From contig JAMLIV010000003.1 in assembly GCA_023954075.1 (NCBI GenBank), positions 1-64,000 on the forward strand: 64,000 nt of DNA, given 5' to 3'. Both the position numbers and the translations under genes were made by a program. Below, piece after piece: positions 47,431 to 58,066 of this stretch (position 1 is its first letter; each line of letters opens with the position of its first letter). The notes beneath the pieces were generated by a model. The model saw only the letters and a list, made by a program, of their open reading frames with translations. It searched no databases and was not told the DNA's origin. The stretch comes from Lysobacteraceae bacterium (lineage in GTDB: Bacteria; Pseudomonadota; Gammaproteobacteria; Xanthomonadales; Xanthomonadaceae).

Positions 47431-49065
47431 TTGCAACGCCGCGACTTCATCGCCCTGACCGGGCTTGCCACCAGCGGACTGCTGGTGCCCTCGTTTTTCG
47501 GCCGCGCCATCGCCGCCGAGGAACTGACGAGCGTGCTCGATCCCGCGCTCAAGAAGCGCCTGGCCGACGATGCCCTCACCGCCGCGAAGGATGCCGGCGC
47601 CACCTATTGCGACGTGCGCATCGGCCGCTACCTCAGCCAGGCGGTGATGACGCGCGAAGACAAGGTGCAGAACGTGATGAACCGCGAGTCGACCGGCGTC
47701 GGCATCCGCGTGATCGTCAACGGTGCCTGGGGCTTTGCCGCCACCAGCGACCTGAGCCAGACGGGCGTGGTGGCTGCGGCGAAGCAGGCCGCCGCCATCG
47801 CGCGCGCGAACTCGAAATACCAGTCCGTGCCGGTGCAGCTGGCCAAGGTACCGGCCTTCGGCGAGGTGAGCTGGAAAACGCCGATCCGCAAGAACGCGAT
47901 GGAAGTGCCGATCAAGGACAAGGTCGAGCTGCTGCTGGGGGTGAACGCGGCGGCCATGGAGGCCGGTGCCAGCTTCATCAACTCGACGCTCTTCGCGGTC
48001 AACGAGCAGAAGTACTTCGCCTCCACCGACGGCTCCTGGATCGACCAGGACGTGCACCGCATCTGGGCACCGATGAACGTGACCGCGATCGACAAGGCCA
48101 GCGGCAAGTTCCGCACCCGCGCCGGTCTCTCCGCACCGATGGGGCTGGGCTGGGAGTACCTGGACGGAAGCGCCGCCGACAAGACCGTGCTACCCAACGG
48201 CGTCACCGTGTACGGCAACTCCTACGACATGCGCGAGGATGCGGTTGCCGCCGCCAAGCAGGCCCAGGAAAAGCTCAAGGCGCCGTCCATCAAGCCGGGC
48301 AAGTACGATCTGGTGCTCGATCCCTCGCACACCTGGCTCACCATCCACGAGTCGGTCGGCCACCCGCTCGAACTGGACCGCGTGCTCGGCTACGAGGCCA
48401 ACTTCGCCGGCACCAGCTTCGCCACGCTCGACAAGCGCAGGGAGCACTTCCAGTACGGCAGCGACAAGGTCAACCTCTTTGCCGACAAGACCCAGCCCGG
48501 CAGCCTGGGCGCGGTGGGCTACGATGACGAGGGCGTGAAGTGCAAGCGCTGGGACCTGATCCGCGAGGGCAAGCTGGTCGACTACCAGACCATCCGCGAT
48601 CAGGCCCACATCCTCGGCAAGACCGAGTCGGACGGCTGCTGCTACGCCGATTCCTGGTCGAGCGTGCAGTTTCAGCGCATGGCCAACGTCTCGCTCGCGC
48701 CCGGCAAGGAAAAACTCGCTCCGGCCGACATCGTCAAGGACGTGGAAAACGGCATCTACATCGTCGGCTCCGGCTCTTTTTCCATCGACCAGCAGCGCTA
48801 CAACGCCCAGTTCGGCGGGCAGGTCTTCTTCGAGATCAAGGACGGCAAGATCGCCGCCCAGGTCGAGGATGTGGCCTACCAGATCCGCACCCCGGAGTTC
48901 TGGAATGCCTGCGTCGCCGTGGCCGACGAAAGCGACTACCGCCTGGGCGGCTCGTTCTTCGACGGCAAGGGCCAGCCGAGCCAGTCCTCGGCGGTATCGC
49001 ACGGTTCCAGCACCGCGCGCTTCAACGGCATCAACGTCATCAACACCGCGCGCTCGCTCGGCTGA
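47431..49065 (+). CDS. tldD: TldD-type metallopeptidase with Tat-like signal
   Basis: A 544-residue subunit of the TldD/TldE heterodimeric protease, which degrades unfolded peptides and processes modified peptides. The zinc motif is HESVGH (306-311), the HExxxH form that marks the catalytic TldD partner. Unusually, the N-terminus MQRRDFIALTGLATSGLLVP looks like a twin-arginine (Tat) signal, although TldD is normally cytoplasmic. The start is TTG at 47431, with an AAGGAG ribosome-binding site 8 bp away; it was chosen because it gives the signal at the very start. The partner gene follows after 21 bp. Confidence 0.9.
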   Translation: MQRRDFIALTGLATSGLLVPSFFGRAIAAEELTSVLDPALKKRLADDALTAAKDAGATYCDVRIGRYLSQAVMTREDKVQNVMNRESTGVGIRVIVNGAWGFAATSDLSQTGVVAAAKQAAAIARANSKYQSVPVQLAKVPAFGEVSWKTPIRKNAMEVPIKDKVELLLGVNAAAMEAGASFINSTLFAVNEQKYFASTDGSWIDQDVHRIWAPMNVTAIDKASGKFRTRAGLSAPMGLGWEYLDGSAADKTVLPNGVTVYGNSYDMREDAVAAAKQAQEKLKAPSIKPGKYDLVLDPSHTWLTIHESVGHPLELDRVLGYEANFAGTSFATLDKRREHFQYGSDKVNLFADKTQPGSLGAVGYDDEGVKCKRWDLIREGKLVDYQTIRDQAHILGKTESDGCCYADSWSSVQFQRMANVSLAPGKEKLAPADIVKDVENGIYIVGSGSFSIDQQRYNAQFGGQVFFEIKDGKIAAQVEDVAYQIRTPEFWNACVAVADESDYRLGGSFFDGKGQPSQSSAVSHGSSTARFNGINVINTARSLG

Positions 49066-49086
49066 CCCGGACCGGAGGAATACCCC

Positions 49087-50421
49087 ATGAGCATCCTTAC
49101 CGAAGAACAGAGCCGCGCGATCCTCGACAAGGTCATCAAGCTGTCGAAGGCCGACGAGTGCTCGGCCACACTGAATGGCGAAGTCGCGGGCAACATCCGC
49201 TTCGCGCTCAACAGCGTTTCCACCAGCGGCATCATCGACAACGCCGAACTGAACGTGATGGTGGCGTTCGGCAAGCGCACCGGCATGGCCAGCATCAACC
49301 AGTTCGACGACGCCTCGCTCGAGCGCGTGGTGCGCCACGCCGAGGAGCTGGCAAGGCTGGCACCGGAAAATCCCGAGTTCATGCCGGCGATCGACAAGCA
49401 GGAATACAAGGCCAGCGCCACCTTCAGCGAATCCACCGCCGCGATCACGCCCGAGTTCCGCGCCGAGGTGGCGGCCAAGTCGATAGGCCCCTGCAAGGAA
49501 AAGGGTCTGGTGGCGGCGGGTTTTCTGGAAGATGGCCGGAGTTTTTCCGCCATCGCCAACAGCAAGGGCAACTTCGGCTACCAGAAGGCCACTTCGTTCA
49601 GCTATACCTGCACCGTGCGCACCGAGGACGGGCGCGGCTCGGGCTGGGTGGGCCGCAGCCTGAAAGACGCCTCGGCCTTCAAGCCCGAAGACGACATCCA
49701 GGTCGCCATGCGCAAGGCCGTCGAATCGACCGAGGCGCGCGCGCTGGAGCCGGGCAAGTACACCGTGGTGCTGGAACCTGCCGCCGTGGCCGGGCTGGTC
49801 GGCTTCATGATGTTCTTCTTCGACGCCCGCAGCGCCGACGAAGGGCGCAGCTTCCTGTCGAAGAAAGGCGGCGGCAACCGCGTCGGCGAACAGCTCTTCG
49901 ACAGGCAGGTGAACATCATCACCGACCCCTGGGACGCCGACACGCCCACCCTGCCCTGGGACATGATGGGCCTGCCGCGCCGGCGCGCCGAGATCATCAA
50001 GGACGGCAGGGTCGCCTTCCTCAACTATTCGCCCTACTGGGCGCAGAAGCAGGGCAAGGACGCCACCGCCATGCCCGGCAACCTCCTGATGGCCGGCGGC
50101 AGCAAGTCCACCGCCGAGCTGGTCAAGGGCACGAAGAAGGGCCTGCTGGTGACGCGCACCTGGTACATCCGCATGGTCGATCCGCAGACGGTCCTTCTCA
50201 CCGGACTCACCCGCGACGGCACCTTCTACATCGAGGACGGCGAGATCAAGTACCCGGTGAAGAACTTCCGCTTCAACGAGTCGCCGGTGATCATGCTCAA
50301 CAACATCGACGAGCTGGGCAAGCCGGTGCGGGTGCAGGGCGACGAATCCCCGATCGCCATGGTGCTGCCGCCGATGCGCCTGCGCGATTTCACCTTCACC
50401 TCGCTGTCGGATGCCGTTTAG
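49087..50421 (+). CDS. tldE: TldE/PmbA-type partner of TldD
   Basis: A 444-residue protein of the TldD/PmbA superfamily lacking the HExxxH motif, so it is the non-catalytic TldE partner. Signatures include YTVVLEPAAVAGLVGFMMFF, GNLLMAGGSKSTAELVKGTK and RTWYIRMVDPQTVLLTGLTR. It has no signal peptide, unlike its TldD neighbour. A GGAGGAA ribosome-binding site precedes the ATG. Operon with tldD. Confidence 0.92.
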   Translation: MSILTEEQSRAILDKVIKLSKADECSATLNGEVAGNIRFALNSVSTSGIIDNAELNVMVAFGKRTGMASINQFDDASLERVVRHAEELARLAPENPEFMPAIDKQEYKASATFSESTAAITPEFRAEVAAKSIGPCKEKGLVAAGFLEDGRSFSAIANSKGNFGYQKATSFSYTCTVRTEDGRGSGWVGRSLKDASAFKPEDDIQVAMRKAVESTEARALEPGKYTVVLEPAAVAGLVGFMMFFFDARSADEGRSFLSKKGGGNRVGEQLFDRQVNIITDPWDADTPTLPWDMMGLPRRRAEIIKDGRVAFLNYSPYWAQKQGKDATAMPGNLLMAGGSKSTAELVKGTKKGLLVTRTWYIRMVDPQTVLLTGLTRDGTFYIEDGEIKYPVKNFRFNESPVIMLNNIDELGKPVRVQGDESPIAMVLPPMRLRDFTFTSLSDAV

Positions 50422-50425
50422 CCCT

Positions 50426-50461
50426 TCCGTCGGGGCATAGGTCGGCCCTACGCCCCCGACG
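50426..50461. repeat. REP-type palindrome, copy 3
   Basis: An imperfect palindrome beginning TTCCGTCGGGGCATAGG and ending CTACGCCCCCGACG, between tldE and atpG. Confidence 0.6.
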
Positions 50462-50484
50462 TTGGCGATGGAGGGTGCCGGGGC

Positions 50485-50513
50485 CTTCCGTCGGGGGCGT
50501 AGCCTCGACCTAC
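50485..50513. repeat. REP-type palindrome, copy 4
   Basis: TTCCGTCGGGGGCGTAGCCT followed by CGACCTACC, 24 bp after copy 3 and in the same orientation, overlapping the 3' end of atpG. The pair occupies the 3' ends of convergent tldE and atpG. Confidence 0.6.
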
Positions 50514-51397
50514 CGGCGCGGCGCGTCCGAGCCCTCACCCAGATGGCCGACCATGATGTCCATCAGCTCGTGGGTGATTTCGTCCTGGCGGACTCCGGCC
50601 AGCTCGCGCCGCACGCCTTCCAGGCGCTCGCCGACGGACTGCTCGGCCTGCTGCATCAGCGCCAGGCGCGCCGCGTTTTCGGTCACCATCGCCTCGGCCG
50701 ATGCGCGAAACACGCTGGCGAAGATGTGGTTGCGCACCAGCGCCGAGAGCATGGCACCCGGTGCCAGGCTGAAATCCGGCAGCGCGGGCGCTGCCCAGCG
50801 CATCGGCGGTTGGAGCAGTGCCGGATCCAGCGGCAGGAGGACGGTGGTCGCCGCCTCGCGCGCCCCGCCTTCGATGCGTCGCGTCCACGCCAGCCGCACG
50901 CCCAGTTCCGCCAGCGGGCCGCCGCTGAAGCGCTCAACCCGCATGACGATCTCGCCGGAAAGCCGTCCGATGCCCTCCACCGAGGCCGGCGGGGTGAGGC
51001 GCTGGTCGACCGTCAGCCCGACATCCTCCAGCGCCCGCGCAAGCCGGGCACCGACGCAAATCAGCAGGGCCTTGTGTCTATTGTTCTGCGGGACGTGCGG
51101 CAACAGCGCGCGCGCGACCTGTTCGTTGTAGTTGCCGCAGAAGCCGTGGTCCGAACCGAAGGCGACGATCACCCGGCGCGTCACCCGCGGCAGGTCCAAC
51201 TGCGCCCGGCCGCGCATGCGGAAGGCGAAGGCGGAAAACCCCTGCAGAATGGTGCGATGGTAGGCCCCGATGGCCTGTGCGGCGCGTTCGTAGGGCCCGA
51301 CGTTGATCGCGGCGAGCGCCTTCATCGTGCCCACGATGCCGCGGATGCTGGAAAGCACCTTCTCCTGCTGGACGAGCTGCTCCAGGCCCTGGGTCAT
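50510..51397 (-). CDS. atpG: N-ATPase gamma subunit
   Basis: A 295-residue central-stalk subunit of the F1 part. The N-terminal helix ([18 protein letters not shown]) and C-terminal helix ([20 protein letters not shown]) form the coiled-coil axle; the middle has [19 protein letters not shown], the gamma family signature. It overlaps atpA by 4 bp (ATGA) and is the last gene of the operon. It is divergent from housekeeping gamma subunits, as in other N-ATPases. Confidence 0.9.
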   Translation of the reverse strand: MTQGLEQLVQQEKVLSSIRGIVGTMKALAAINVGPYERAAQAIGAYHRTILQGFSAFAFRMRGRAQLDLPRVTRRVIVAFGSDHGFCGNYNEQVARALLPHVPQNNRHKALLICVGARLARALEDVGLTVDQRLTPPASVEGIGRLSGEIVMRVERFSGGPLAELGVRLAWTRRIEGGAREAATTVLLPLDPALLQPPMRWAAPALPDFSLAPGAMLSALVRNHIFASVFRASAEAMVTENAARLALMQQAEQSVGERLEGVRRELAGVRQDEITHELMDIMVGHLGEGSDAPRR

Positions 51398-52971
51398 CCG
51401 CTCCCCGCCGCGCGCTGGCGCGCAGCGCCCTCCGATCCGGCGTCGAGGGCTGCGCGCGCGACGTCGACGATGCGCTCCTGCTCGGCCTTGCCCAGCGCCA
51501 GGTTGCTTTCAATGCGCTGCGCGACATCCTCCAGCGCATCGCGCGCGGCGCGGCGCACCCGCCGCATGGCGTCGATGAAGCGCCCTTCGGCGATGCCGTC
51601 GAACAGGCCCTCCATCGCGGCGACCAGCACCGCGACCTGCTCCAGCGCCGGCATCGGATCGCGCTCGGCCTGGCGCAGCGCGGCGCGCACGCTGGCACCG
51701 CGCGCAAGGCGCGCGCGGACCGTGTCGTCCAGGCGCGTACCGAAGCGCGCGAACTCTTCCAGCTCCTCGAACTGCGCCAGCATCACGCGCAGGTTGCCGG
51801 CGACCGCGCGCAGCGCGCGGTTCTGCGCCTTGCCGCCCACGCGCGACACCGACAGGCCCGGATCCGCGGCCGGAAACTGGTTCTTGCGCACCAGCCGCGG
51901 CGAGAGGTAGATCTGCCCGTCGGTAATCGAGATCAGGTTGGTCGGGATATAGGCGGAAAGATTCTCCGCTTCGGTCTCGACCACCGGCAGGGCGGTGATC
52001 GACCCACCCCCGCGATCGGCATGGAACTGCCCGGCGCGCTCGAGCAGGCGCGCATGCACATGGAAGATGTCGCCGGGGAACGCCTCACGCCCGGGCGGGC
52101 GGCGCAGCAGCAGCGACAGCTCGCGGTAGGCGCGCGCGTGGTGGGTCATGTCGTCGAATACGACCAGCACGTCGCCGCCCTGGGCAGCGAAATACTCGGC
52201 CATGGTCATCGCGGCATAGGGCGCGATGTGGGACAGGCCGGGGGCTTCCTCGTCGCCGCTGCTGACGATGATGCAGCGGCCCAGCATGCCGCCCTCGTCC
52301 AGCGCGTGGATCACGCGCGCCACCGCATCGCCGCGCTGGCCGATGGCACAGTAGACGCAGATCAGGTCCGAGCGTCGCTGGTTCAGCAAGGTGTCGATGG
52401 CCAGCGAGGTCTTGCCGGTCTGGCGGTCGCCGATGATGAGCTGACGCTGGCCCAGGCCCACCGGGATCATGGCATCGACCACCTTGATGCCCGTGGCAAG
52501 CGGCCTTGCGACCGGCTGGCGTTCCAGAATCCCCGGTGCCTCGGCCTCTATCGCATGCTGCGCCACCGCCACGACGGGCTCCCTGCCATCGCGCGGCCGG
52601 CCCAGCGCATCGACCACCCGGCCGAGCAGGCGCTCGCCCACCGGCACGCTGACCACCTTGCGGGTGCGGTACACGGCTTCGCCCAGGCGGATCGCCTCCG
52701 CCGGCCCGAGCAGCACCACGCCGAGGCGGTCGGGCTCCAGGTCCAGCACCAGCCCGCGCACGCCGCTGGCGAACACCACCAGCTCATCGGACAGCGCGCG
52801 CGCCAGACCCGAGACGATCGCCACGCCGTCGCCCACGTCGGTGACGATGCCGGTTTCGACCATGATCGGCGCGGGCGCAGGTGTCGCCCACAGGCGCGCT
52901 TCCCAGGCCGCGAACGCGGACTCGCCGGCAACACGCGGGTCGCCGCCGCCGGGCCGTGCCTCAGTGCTCAT
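51394..52971 (-). CDS. atpA: N-ATPase alpha subunit
   Basis: A 525-residue non-catalytic nucleotide-binding subunit of F1. The P-loop is GDRQTGKT (about 179-186), with [16 protein letters not shown] near the N-terminus and [20 protein letters not shown]. The length fits F-type alpha. Start ATG 52971 lies inside the end of atpF (11-bp overlap). It belongs to a second, N-type ATPase, separate from any housekeeping F-ATPase, which is not in the window. Confidence 0.95.
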   Translation of the reverse strand: MSTEARPGGGDPRVAGESAFAAWEARLWATPAPAPIMVETGIVTDVGDGVAIVSGLARALSDELVVFASGVRGLVLDLEPDRLGVVLLGPAEAIRLGEAVYRTRKVVSVPVGERLLGRVVDALGRPRDGREPVVAVAQHAIEAEAPGILERQPVARPLATGIKVVDAMIPVGLGQRQLIIGDRQTGKTSLAIDTLLNQRRSDLICVYCAIGQRGDAVARVIHALDEGGMLGRCIIVSSGDEEAPGLSHIAPYAAMTMAEYFAAQGGDVLVVFDDMTHHARAYRELSLLLRRPPGREAFPGDIFHVHARLLERAGQFHADRGGGSITALPVVETEAENLSAYIPTNLISITDGQIYLSPRLVRKNQFPAADPGLSVSRVGGKAQNRALRAVAGNLRVMLAQFEELEEFARFGTRLDDTVRARLARGASVRAALRQAERDPMPALEQVAVLVAAMEGLFDGIAEGRFIDAMRRVRRAARDALEDVAQRIESNLALGKAEQERIVDVARAALDAGSEGAARQRAAGSG

Positions 52972-53731
52972 GATCGTCCGGGAACAGCACCGCGCGGGCG
53001 TCCGGATCCTGTGCGAACAGCCGCTCGAACTCATCCATGTAGCTGTCGATCGTCCACTCGACGCGGGCACCGCCGATCTGCAGCACGACGCCGGGCGACT
53101 GTCCGGCATCGACCGAGAACCGCACCCGGATGCCGGGGAACAGCGCCGCCAGATCCGCCTGCAGGCCGTCCTGCAGCGGCGTGGCAAGCGCCTCGCGGCT
53201 GGTCACGGTGGCCTCCCGACTGGCACCGGCTGCCGCCACGAGCTCATCGGCCATCGGTTCCAGCCTGCGGCCGATGTGGCGCACGATGCCGGCCTCGAGG
53301 GTTTCGTCGGCAAGGTCCCTGAGCGCGCGGCGCGCCAGCTGCGACAGCACCAGCGCACCGGCCTCCTGCAGATCCGCCATGAACTCCCGGCGCTCGCGCT
53401 CCAGATGACGCTGCCACTCGCTGCGCTCCTGTTCGAGCTGCTCGCGCGCGTGCTGCATGAGCTGCGCGCGTGCGCCCTCGGTCGCGGCCAGCGCGTGGGC
53501 GATCCTGTCATCCTGCTCGGCCACGCTTTGCTCGTACTGCGCCAGGAAGCGCGCCTCGGCGGCCTGCGCCTCGGCGCGGGCCTCCTCGGCGGCGGCCATG
53601 CGGCGGGCGATCTCGGCCTCGCGCTGGTCGATGCCGTCGAGGATCGGGCGATAGAGAAAGCGCCGCAGCAGCCACACCAGCAGCAGGAAGTTGGCGACCT
53701 GCGCGACCACGGTGACCCAGTCGATCGACAT
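52961..53731 (-). CDS. atpF: N-ATPase peripheral stalk subunit b with delta-like C-terminus
   Basis: A 256-residue subunit, longer than ordinary b (about 156). An N-terminal membrane helix ([20 protein letters not shown]) leads into a long coiled coil (about 30-150). The C-terminal ~100 residues have a compact fold with [20 protein letters not shown], reminiscent of the end of a delta subunit. No separate atpH (delta) gene exists in the operon, which matches N-ATPases; I infer that the C-terminal part takes over its role. It overlaps atpA by 11 bp. Confidence 0.92.
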   Translation of the reverse strand: MSIDWVTVVAQVANFLLLVWLLRRFLYRPILDGIDQREAEIARRMAAAEEARAEAQAAEARFLAQYEQSVAEQDDRIAHALAATEGARAQLMQHAREQLEQERSEWQRHLERERREFMADLQEAGALVLSQLARRALRDLADETLEAGIVRHIGRRLEPMADELVAAAGASREATVTSREALATPLQDGLQADLAALFPGIRVRFSVDAGQSPGVVLQIGGARVEWTIDSYMDEFERLFAQDPDARAVLFPDDHEH

Positions 53732-53736
53732 GGTGG

Positions 53737-54015
53737 CTAGCCGCCGACGCTGGCGCTGACCGCGTTCCAGAACGGGTTGGCGAAAATCAGGATCAGCGCC
53801 ACCACGAAGCAGTAGATGCCCGAGGATTCCACCATCGCCAGGCTGACGAACAGGGTGCGCGACAGCGTCGGGGCGGCATCGGGCTGCTGGGCGATGGCGC
53901 CCATCGCGGCGGCGGCGGCGCGGCCTTCGCCCAGGGCGGCACCGAACGAACCGATCGCCACGGTCAGGCCCGCGGTCAGGATGGACACCAGTGCCACCAG
54001 GCTCAGTTCACTCAT
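53737..54015 (-). CDS. atpE: N-ATPase rotor ring c subunit
   Basis: A 92-residue proteolipid with two membrane helices. Helix 1 carries IGSFGAALGEGR, with Glu where sodium-type c subunits have Gln. Helix 2 carries AMVESSGIYCFVVALIL, with the ion-binding Glu-Ser pair and the Tyr found in sodium-binding rings. The conserved loop R-Q-P is Q-Q-P here. This two-carboxylate arrangement is typical of N-ATPase rings; whether the coupling ion is H+ or Na+ is not settled by sequence alone. Start overlaps the atpB stop (ATGA). Confidence 0.94.
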   Translation of the reverse strand: MSELSLVALVSILTAGLTVAIGSFGAALGEGRAAAAAMGAIAQQPDAAPTLSRTLFVSLAMVESSGIYCFVVALILIFANPFWNAVSASVGG

Positions 54016-54707
54016 CGGGAATCCTCCGGCAGGGGTTTGGTACGCGGCTGGCTCATCGCCGCGGAAATGTAGACCGTGGCCAGCACGGCGAAGATGTAGG
54101 CCTGGACCATGCCGATCAGCAGGCCGAACAGGTCCATGACCACGGGAAAGAAGAAGGGCGCGATGCCGAGCAGGATGGCCACGATCACCGCGCCGCTCAT
54201 CACGTTGCCGTAGAGGCGGATCGACAGCGAAATCACCTTGGACACCTCGCCCAGGAGATTCATCGGCAGCAGCAGGAACGAGGGCTGGATGAAGCTGCCG
54301 AGGTAGGCGCGCCAGCCGCCGTGCGCGATGCCGAAGGCCGGCACCGCGAACAGCACCACCAGGGTCAGCGCGAGCGTGGTGGACAGCGAGCCGGTGGGCG
54401 AACGGAAGCCCGGCACCACGCCCAGCAGGCTGGCGGTGGCGATGAACAGGAACACGCTGCCGGTCAGATGCATTATCGGGCGTACCGAATAGGGCGTGAT
54501 GGCGCGGATCTGGTCCTCGATCATCACCACGATGGTTTCGGCCAGGGTGCGCCAGCGGCCCGGCGGCACGTCCGGACGCAGCCTGCGCGTGATCCGCCAG
54601 GACGCCAGGGTCAGCGCCGCCATGACAATCCAGGTGTTGACGATGGTGGCGTTGAGGCGCAGGCCCCGGTATTGCCACAGCACCACGGTATCGGGCGTCA
54701 GCTCCAT
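54012..54707 (-). CDS. atpB: N-ATPase a subunit
   Basis: A 231-residue integral membrane subunit with about six helices. The essential Arg of the ion channel is in ISLSIRLYGNVMSG, and the last helix has VQAYIFAVLATVYIS. It is shorter than E. coli a (271), as usual for N-ATPases. It starts directly after the atpR stop codon and overlaps atpE by 4 bp. Confidence 0.94.
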   Translation of the reverse strand: MELTPDTVVLWQYRGLRLNATIVNTWIVMAALTLASWRITRRLRPDVPPGRWRTLAETIVVMIEDQIRAITPYSVRPIMHLTGSVFLFIATASLLGVVPGFRSPTGSLSTTLALTLVVLFAVPAFGIAHGGWRAYLGSFIQPSFLLLPMNLLGEVSKVISLSIRLYGNVMSGAVIVAILLGIAPFFFPVVMDLFGLLIGMVQAYIFAVLATVYISAAMSQPRTKPLPEDSR

Positions 54708-55025
54708 TCAGCGGTCCTCCGTGGCGGAAGGCCGCGGCGCGCGGGCGCGGCGCACCGCCACCGTGCGCGCCGCGAAGAACGCCGCCATGTAGCCGATCCA
54801 GCACGACAGCGGCTGCAGCCAGCGCGCCAGCGCGAAACCCACACCCAGCAGCAGGACCGCGCGCAGCAGGAAGCTGGCCAGCAGTATCGGGCCGGGCCGG
54901 GCCGAGCCCAGCGCCTTGTGCATGCCCCAGGCCAGCCCCGCGAAAAACAGCGCGCTGACCGCAAGCCCCGCGCCGAAGCCGGCCAGCAGGGCCACACCGT
55001 CAAGGGCTGTCATGGCGTCATTCAT
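54708..55025 (-). CDS. atpR: N-ATPase accessory membrane subunit AtpR
   Basis: A 105-residue membrane protein with three hydrophobic segments. It matches AtpR, found only in N-ATPase operons. A conserved Arg lies within a membrane segment (LLASFLLRAVLLLGVG) and is thought to face the c subunit during ring assembly. It overlaps atpQ by 8 bp and directly adjoins atpB. Confidence 0.87.
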   Translation of the reverse strand: MNDAMTALDGVALLAGFGAGLAVSALFFAGLAWGMHKALGSARPGPILLASFLLRAVLLLGVGFALARWLQPLSCWIGYMAAFFAARTVAVRRARAPRPSATEDR

Positions 55026-55343
55026 CGCCTGTCTCCGGTTCCTCGGGCACCTCGTCCTCGCGCGCGCCCTGCTGTTCCCGCGCGACCCACTCCCAGGCCA
55101 CGAGGACGCCGACCACCAGGCCGCCCAGGATCAGCGCCAGCGGCCAGGAAAACGGCTGCGGCGCGACCCGCTCCAGCCACAGTCCGAGCAATGCGCCCAG
55201 CACGGTCGGCAGCGCCACCGACCAGCCGATCGCGCCGAAGGCACTCAGCCCGCGCAGCGGGCTCCAGGGCCGGCGGGCGCGGCTGCGCCGCATGCGTTCG
55301 GCACGCGCGCGGATGCGGTCGGCGGTGGCGCGGTCCATGTCGC

Positions 55344-55347
<4 letters not shown>
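55018..55347 (-). CDS. atpQ: N-ATPase accessory subunit AtpQ (AtpI-like)
   Basis: A 109-residue protein: a basic N-terminal region (MDRATADRIRARAERMRRSR), two membrane helices (about 34-60 and 68-88), and an acidic tail. It belongs to the AtpI-related ATPase gene 1 group. In N-ATPase operons it sits with AtpR between atpC and atpB, as here. It overlaps atpC by 4 bp and atpR by 8 bp. Confidence 0.87.
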
Positions 55348-57312
<1,965 letters not shown>

Positions 57313-58059
57313 ATGAGTCGCGCGCAGTTCCTGCGCGGGCTGCTGGCCGGGGGCGCGGCACTGGCGCTGGCCCCGTGGGTCAGCGCCAGTGCCAATCCCC
57401 AATCGCCAATCCCCAACCCCCGGGGCGGCGCTGGCACCGGCCCGTATGACTTCCACTTCACCCGCCTGCGCTACGACTCGGGCGACTGGGACGTGGACGC
57501 CCGCATGCCCTCCAACCTCATCACCTCGCTGATCGATTACACCCACCTGCGGATCGATCCAGTCGAGCACGTGGTGGCGCTGGCGGACCCGCGCATGCTG
57601 ACCGCGCCGTTCTGCTACCTCGCCGGTCACACCCTGGTCGAGTTCAATCCCGAAGAGCGCCGCAACTTCGAGCACTACGTGAAAAACGGCGGCTTCGTCT
57701 TCGTGGATGACTGCAACCACGACATCGATGGCCTGTTCGCGCGCTCCTTCGAGGCGCAGATGGCCTCGATCTTCGGACCCAGGGCGCTGCGCAAGCTGCC
57801 CAACAATCACCCGATCTACTCCAGCTTCTTCCGCTTCCCCGATGGCCCACCGGCCACCAGCTTCGAGCTCAACGGCTGGGGCGACGACCTGGTGCACGAC
57901 TACCTCAAGGGCATCGAGGTCGACGGCCGCCTGGGCGTGCTCTACAGCAACAAGGACTATGGCTGCGAGTGGGACTACGACTGGCGCAACAAGCGCTTCC
58001 TTGCCGAAGACAATACCCGGTTCGGCGTCAACATCATCATGTACGCACTGATGGCCTGA
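57313..58059 (+). CDS. DUF4159 domain protein, exported
   Basis: A 248-residue exported protein. The N-terminus MSRAQFLRGLLAGGAALALA is close to a Tat signal, but its twin Arg is broken to Arg-Ala, so Sec export or weak Tat use is likely. DUF4159 covers about 45-245: YDFHFTRLRYDSGDWD, DVDARMPSNLITSL, GGFVFVDDCNHD and NNHPIYSSFFRFPDG. DUF4159 resembles a class I glutamine amidotransferase fold without its catalytic Cys. Right after the signal sits an in-frame AATCCCC-type minisatellite. It opens the operon with MoxR, DUF58, BatA and DUF4175 genes. Confidence 0.85.
   Translation: MSRAQFLRGLLAGGAALALAPWVSASANPQSPIPNPRGGAGTGPYDFHFTRLRYDSGDWDVDARMPSNLITSLIDYTHLRIDPVEHVVALADPRMLTAPFCYLAGHTLVEFNPEERRNFEHYVKNGGFVFVDDCNHDIDGLFARSFEAQMASIFGPRALRKLPNNHPIYSSFFRFPDGPPATSFELNGWGDDLVHDYLKGIEVDGRLGVLYSNKDYGCEWDYDWRNKRFLAEDNTRFGVNIIMYALMA
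57394..57421. repeat. In-frame AATCCCC minisatellite at the signal junction
   Basis: Four near-identical 7-bp units (AATCCCC, AATCGCC, AATCCCC, AACCCCC) lie in the DUF4159 gene just past the signal peptide, encoding a Pro/Asn/Ser linker. Units of this kind are usually intergenic. Confidence 0.6.
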
Positions 58060-58066
58060 AACCTCC

